NCBI GenBank assembly: GCA_031258965.1 | Contig: JAIRMC010000117.1 | Coordinates: 1 to 36,765, forward strand | DNA from: Azoarcus sp. | GTDB lineage: Bacteria; Pseudomonadota; Gammaproteobacteria; Burkholderiales; Rhodocyclaceae | Direction of reading: 5' to 3' | DNA length: 36,765 nt | Shown here: positions 33,292 to 36,765 of the stretch, one piece after another | How the letters are laid out: each line of letters begins with the position of its first letter | Numbering within the stretch: position 1 is the first letter of the stretch | The notes under the pieces: model-generated | What the model was told of the DNA's origin: nothing | What the model saw: the letters and a program-made list of their open reading frames with translations, nothing else | The model's database searches: none | Made by a program: the position numbers and the translations under genes

Positions 33292-34419
33292 TCATTTATT
33301 CGCGGTTCCTGTCGGCATGTCGATTTTCGCATTGAGCAGTTCCTGCAATTGTTCCAGCGTGGCCTTGTCCTTGATGACATCCGACAGCCATTTCTCGAAG
33401 GGCATCTCTGCCCATTGGACGGCGCGCTCGATAAGCAGGGCCACGGGGCTGTGCGGCTCATGGGAGCGAAACCAGTATGCGACCGTGCGCAACTGTCGAA
33501 TGGCATCGTCGCGCCTGCCAAGGGTCGGGGCGGCTTCTCCGGAAGGCGTTGACAATAGCTTCGTCGAAGGGGCGGACAGCCTGGACGGCGCGCCCTCGCC
33601 GCTGGAACTAGCGGCGGACACCACCGCGCCGCCGCTGAATTCCCCGAAAAACCGCTGTGCCGCCTCGCCGCAATCATTGAGTGCCCCGCACGTTCTGCCA
33701 AAGCTAGGCGCATCAGAACCAAAACGTGCATTGAGCATGTGGACAAGATCATCGCAGGCCGCGCGCGCAATCGCAATTTCGGCGACAAGCTCCTGGAACC
33801 AGATCACACCGGAATCACGCGCGCTTTTATCGAAAGCGTCGCCCGAGAGCGCCCCCGCCGCCAGCGCAGTCTCATAGGCATCGGCATCACGCCGTTTCAG
33901 GTTTTCGGTTTCGCGCGACGCCTGCCACTGATACCAGTCATAACCGCCATATTGCGGCGACACCAACGGTAATTCACGCAAAACCCGCTCTAATTGAATA
34001 TCCAGCCATTCGAGTTTGCTTATGCGTTCATCGAGTTCTCCAGCCGAATCGGGATGGGGATAAAGCGTGTCCCAAAAACGATCCAGCAACCCGGCAATCA
34101 CGCGAAAACCGAATGCGACACCCGCATAACCATCATGATGCGTCAGTGCTTCGACATACCACGTCGCCAACTGCAAATCCTTGCTGCGCGAGGAAAGCGC
34201 CGCTTCGCATAACTGGATCACCTTGCCCCATTCAGCGGTTTTCAGCACGGTGAGCCATTCGCCCTGCGGCAAGTTTGGATCGTCCGCGCGCCGCGCTTCC
34301 TTGATGTGGCTGAATACCGGCAGGAATTGCAGATTTTCACCGCTCGGGTGTTCATCCGAAACCGGTCTCAGCAAATCCTCCAGCTTTTCCCGCAATGCCT
34401 GATCCTGGTTTTTATCCAT
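33292..34419 (-). CDS. tssA: T6SS assembly protein TssA (ImpA N-terminal domain)
   Basis: A 375-residue cytoplasmic protein that primes tail-tube and sheath polymerisation. The N-terminal ImpA domain is clear: LLRPVSDEHPSGENL, EWGKVIQLCEAALSSRSKDL, LATWYVEALTHHDGYAGVA and GLLDRFWDTLYPHPD. The C-terminal part includes a Ser/Ala-rich linker (about residues 265-300) and ends with helical segments (REHPHSPVALL-type: SHEPHSPVALLIERAVQWAE), resembling the short TssA class. A GAGG lies 11 bases before the ATG. It is bounded by gaps holding repeats on both sides. Confidence 0.92.
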   Translation of the reverse strand: MDKNQDQALREKLEDLLRPVSDEHPSGENLQFLPVFSHIKEARRADDPNLPQGEWLTVLKTAEWGKVIQLCEAALSSRSKDLQLATWYVEALTHHDGYAGVAFGFRVIAGLLDRFWDTLYPHPDSAGELDERISKLEWLDIQLERVLRELPLVSPQYGGYDWYQWQASRETENLKRRDADAYETALAAGALSGDAFDKSARDSGVIWFQELVAEIAIARAACDDLVHMLNARFGSDAPSFGRTCGALNDCGEAAQRFFGEFSGGAVVSAASSSGEGAPSRLSAPSTKLLSTPSGEAAPTLGRRDDAIRQLRTVAYWFRSHEPHSPVALLIERAVQWAEMPFEKWLSDVIKDKATLEQLQELLNAKIDMPTGTANK

Positions 34420-34516
34420 GTTTTTTACAACCTCATTCGATATGTTTCATCATCGCTGGTCGTCCCTCGCCGCGCATACGCCCACCAGCATGTTTTAGAG
34501 AAGCACCAGCATTAGG

Positions 34517-34589
34517 CGTCATTGCGAGGCCAGAAGGGTCGTGGTGTGCCCTACGGTTCGTGGATTGCCACGCTTCGCTCGCAATGACG
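34517..34589. repeat. Palindromic intergenic repeat, copy C
   Basis: A 73-base element beginning CGTCATTGCGAGGC and ending CGTGGATTGCCACG, CTTCGCTCGCAATGACG. The ends CGTCATTGCGAG and CTCGCAATGACG are perfect 12-base inverted copies. It lies between the 480-residue protein gene and tssA. Confidence 0.85.
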
Positions 34590-34635
34590 ATGGTGGAGAC
34601 AGTGTCCGCATTTCCCGCCGCACCATTTATATGCC

Positions 34636-34708
34636 CGTCATTGCGAGGCGCGTAACGACGTGGCAATCCATACGCCGCATTGGATTGCCACGCTTCGCGC
34701 GAAATGAC
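34636..34708. repeat. Palindromic intergenic repeat, copy D
   Basis: The fullest inner palindrome of the four copies: CGTGGCAATCCA (34659-34670) with TGGATTGCCACG (34681-34692), inside outer arms starting CGTCATTGCGAG and ending GCGAAATGAC. It lies 46 bases from copy C, in the same orientation. Together the two fill much of the 307-base gap 34420-34726, in which I see no gene. Confidence 0.85.
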
Positions 34709-34726
34709 AGTTGACCTGATCGGCAT

Positions 34727-36169
34727 TTATTTGGCGGATATGGGCCGTGCCAGACTGATCACGACATTATCCTTTTCACCAAACCCGGCGGCCAATACCG
34801 GCTTCTGCAATTGCGCCGCGCGGATGAGCGCCTCAGCCAGCATCAGCGCGTCGCGCGCCGCCCCCACGTCGCCGTGTTTTTCGCGCAAATTATCCGCTTC
34901 CTCCAGAGCATCTATCTCGCAGCCCGTGCCTGTCAGGCCAGCAGTGAAGCGGCTATAACGGGCCGAGATGTCTTTCTCGCTGCCTTCGCCGTCCTCATGT
35001 AGCAGCCATCCCAGATCAGGCGGTCTTGGCGTTTCGGGTTCCGGCGATTTTTTATCCGACCCGCGCTCGCCCGGCATTTCCCGCAGACCGGCGTCGATAA
35101 ACACGTTCTCTATTGCTTCCTCAAGTATCTGCACATATCCCCGTGTAGGGCAGGCCGCCAAACGCGAGCGGCACAGGGCGGCGAACGGCTTCAGGCTTTC
35201 CAGAAAAACCGGCGGCAATCTCGCAGGCATTCCTCCCCATCCCGCCGCCGGGCCTGGCGCACCCACTTCGCTGCGTTCCCAATAGGGCGTGTAGTCATCG
35301 GCCTCCTTGCGCCCGGTCGCAGCGATCTTCGCATCTTCCGGCAGAACAAGGCCCGGGCGACTCAACAGCACCGCCGCCACGGCATGGCCCGGCCCGCCCA
35401 GCTTTTGCGAATCGCCCCCCGTTTCTTCAACGTCGTCCATTTCCCTTGTCTCTTCCGCCAAGGGCGAATCCATCCCCAACAGCATCAGCGCGGGCAATTC
35501 AGGATCGCTCTCGAACAGGGCAATCACGCGCCCTGCAACGAGACCTTCGCCCGGCAATATCCCGCATTTGAGGGGGGCTTCGGCGCCGCACACCGCTGCG
35601 GCCTTCTGCCATGCCCGCCTGAGCCATTCCAAGCGCTGCATATCGTTTTCGGGGTCGTCCCCGGAAAGCAGATAGACCGGCAGCCAGGCCAGCGGCTCAG
35701 TACCCAGTATGGCCTCGAAAATCCCCTGCAATGCGCGAGACAGCGCCGCCGCGTTGCCCGTCCCCCGAACGTCCTCCGGCTGGCGCTCGATCAGCGTACA
35801 CTGCGGCGGCATGTCCTCCAGCCATTCAGGCATCCCGGTCACTTCCAGCCACAGCGCCCGGCATTCCACATGGGCACGGCGGCGGCACAGGGCTTTTTCA
35901 GCCGCCACGCGGGCGGCCTCGCTCTCCGACTGCTTTTCGGCCTCTCCGGACTTTTCCGCAGCCTTTTTCGCCCTTTCCGCATGCGAAGTCCGGATGCGCT
36001 TGAACACAAACCACGTCGCTTCCGCCAACAGCGGGGGCGCGGCATGCACCCCCAACAGGGCGGGAATGGATAAAGCGTTCAGATCCAGAGGCAGCGCATA
36101 CCAGAGCGCCGCACACCAGAGCGCCGTCATCAAACATAAACGCAGCATGCCACCAAGCATAGCCCTCAC
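34727..36169 (-). CDS. T6SS-cluster membrane protein of unknown function
   Basis: A 480-residue protein that I do not recognise. Two hydrophobic segments lie near the N-terminus (about residues 4-25 and 33-52), followed by a charged Lys/Glu/Ala-rich stretch (about 60-95) that could be a coiled coil. The soluble remainder has notable segments PEWLEDMPPQCTLIERQPED, RVIALFESDPELPALMLLGM and ALCRSRLAACPTRGYVQILE. No Walker motif or catalytic signature is evident, so it does not look like a fragment of TssM despite the two N-terminal membrane segments. The start is a GTG overlapping the tssH stop (GTGA), so its translation is probably coupled to tssH. Its place between tssH and tssA argues for a T6SS role. 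Confidence 0.75.
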   Translation of the reverse strand: MRAMLGGMLRLCLMTALWCAALWYALPLDLNALSIPALLGVHAAPPLLAEATWFVFKRIRTSHAERAKKAAEKSGEAEKQSESEAARVAAEKALCRRRAHVECRALWLEVTGMPEWLEDMPPQCTLIERQPEDVRGTGNAAALSRALQGIFEAILGTEPLAWLPVYLLSGDDPENDMQRLEWLRRAWQKAAAVCGAEAPLKCGILPGEGLVAGRVIALFESDPELPALMLLGMDSPLAEETREMDDVEETGGDSQKLGGPGHAVAAVLLSRPGLVLPEDAKIAATGRKEADDYTPYWERSEVGAPGPAAGWGGMPARLPPVFLESLKPFAALCRSRLAACPTRGYVQILEEAIENVFIDAGLREMPGERGSDKKSPEPETPRPPDLGWLLHEDGEGSEKDISARYSRFTAGLTGTGCEIDALEEADNLREKHGDVGAARDALMLAEALIRAAQLQKPVLAAGFGEKDNVVISLARPISAK

Positions 36170-36765
36170 CCTGCTTTTACTTTCAGTTCGCCGCCCTTGA
36201 CGCCCACCGCGATCTTCTTCACCACCTTGCCGCCCGTCAGGCGTTCAAGCAGCGCGTCGGAAATCTTCGCTAGCAGCGTGTGCGTGAGCAGCGCGTCGAC
36301 ATCACGCGCACCGCTATCAATGTCGTTGCAGCGCGTGGCGATGAAATCGACCAGTTCATCGGAGAAGTCGACGTCGGCCTTGTGGTTTTCCTCGATCCGC
36401 CGTTTGATCCTGCCGAGTTTCAGCACCACGATCTTGCACAGTACTTCGTCGCTGATCGGATAGAACGGCACGATGGCGAGCCGCCCAAGAAACGCCGGTT
36501 TGAAGGTCTTTTGCAGCGTCGGCCGCAGGATGTCGACCAGATCCTCCGGCGTGGGCGCGCGGCTCGGCTCGCCTTCGGCCGGGGTGACGCCGTGTTCGAC
36601 CGCGCGCATCACCAGATCGGCCCCCGCGTTGGAGGTCAGGATGATAATGGTGTTCTTGAAGTCGATCTCGTTGCCCTCGGCGTCCTCCAGCCTGCCCTTG
36701 TCGAAGACCTGGTAGAACAGTTCGAGCACATCCGGATGCGCCTTTTCCACCTCGTCGAGCAGCAC
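36166..36765 (-). CDS. tssH: T6SS ATPase TssH/ClpV, 5'-truncated by the window edge
   Basis: The C-terminal 200 residues of the AAA+ ATPase that disassembles contracted T6SS sheaths. The visible part opens in the second ATPase domain at VLLDEVEKAHPDVLELFYQV (Walker B and following). It continues through FDKGRLEDAEGNEIDFKNTI, the sensor segment IIILTSNAG and the arginine-finger region TFKPAFLGRLAIVPFYP. The Clp C-terminal domain then includes RCNDIDSGARDVDALL, which is distinctive of ClpV rather than ClpB. The coding frame runs off the right edge, so no true start is seen. It is the first visible gene of the minus-strand T6SS run. Confidence 0.95.
   Translation of the reverse strand: MLLDEVEKAHPDVLELFYQVFDKGRLEDAEGNEIDFKNTIIILTSNAGADLVMRAVEHGVTPAEGEPSRAPTPEDLVDILRPTLQKTFKPAFLGRLAIVPFYPISDEVLCKIVVLKLGRIKRRIEENHKADVDFSDELVDFIATRCNDIDSGARDVDALLTHTLLAKISDALLERLTGGKVVKKIAVGVKGGELKVKAG

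Noticed and set aside
34727-36169. Reading the 480-residue T6SS protein as a split or truncated TssM
   Set aside because: TssM has two N-terminal membrane segments too, but a GTPase-like Walker A domain should follow, and none is visible here. The length and overall sequence also do not fit.

Overview
The window is a GC-rich, gene-dense stretch of a bacterial chromosome, most likely from a betaproteobacterium. The gene sets that suggest this are rplM-rpsI, rpmB-rpmG behind radC, xseB-ispA-dxs-folE2 with a divergent Rieske oxygenase gene, a perM-like permease followed by hda and a HAD phosphatase, and a type VI secretion (T6SS) cluster. The Rhodocyclales or a nearby order would fit. This placement comes from remembered gene order and protein resemblance, not from a database search. 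Both ends are cut: malate synthase lacks its 5' part on the left, and tssH/clpV lacks its 5' part on the right.

Left part (1-10.8 kb). It opens with malate synthase A, then a UbiA-type prenyltransferase paired with a radical SAM enzyme, and the remnant of a toxin gene. A large Lon-like protease gene follows on the minus strand. Next come rplM-rpsI with a good sigma-70 promoter and a terminator, a striking inverted repeat, a minus-strand run coaBC-dut-nudix, and divergent radC followed by rpmB-rpmG.

Middle part (10.9-24.7 kb). A small HPF/RaiA-like protein and a Bax-inhibitor-1 family membrane protein are closed by a 17-bp-stem terminator. An NAD-salvage pair follows (nicotinamidase-like hydrolase and pncB), then miaA, a convergent Rieske oxygenase, and the isoprenoid/folate run xseB-ispA-dxs-folE2. 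A minus-strand three-gene unit looks like a reactive-sulfur stress operon: an ArsR repressor with Cys41 and Cys107 as in SqrR/BigR sensors, an AhpD-like protein and a DUF2892 membrane protein. Then come an AI-2E-type permease, hda and a HAD phosphatase.

Right part (24.8-36.8 kb). Three consecutive genes encode membrane proteins that each carry a zinc ribbon. Two share an architecture of N-terminal zinc ribbon, one membrane segment, a long proline-rich linker and a C-terminal four-cysteine motif. The third has several membrane segments and a C-terminal zinc ribbon. I regard this trio as the best candidate for an undescribed system. glyA follows. The rest is a minus-strand T6SS cluster, in transcription order tssH, an unrecognised membrane-protein gene, tssA, tssJ, tssK, tssL, tssE. 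Three copies of a palindromic intergenic repeat lie in gaps of this cluster and a fourth lies just beyond its end.

No rRNA, tRNA, CRISPR array, complete insertion sequence or prophage was recognised.
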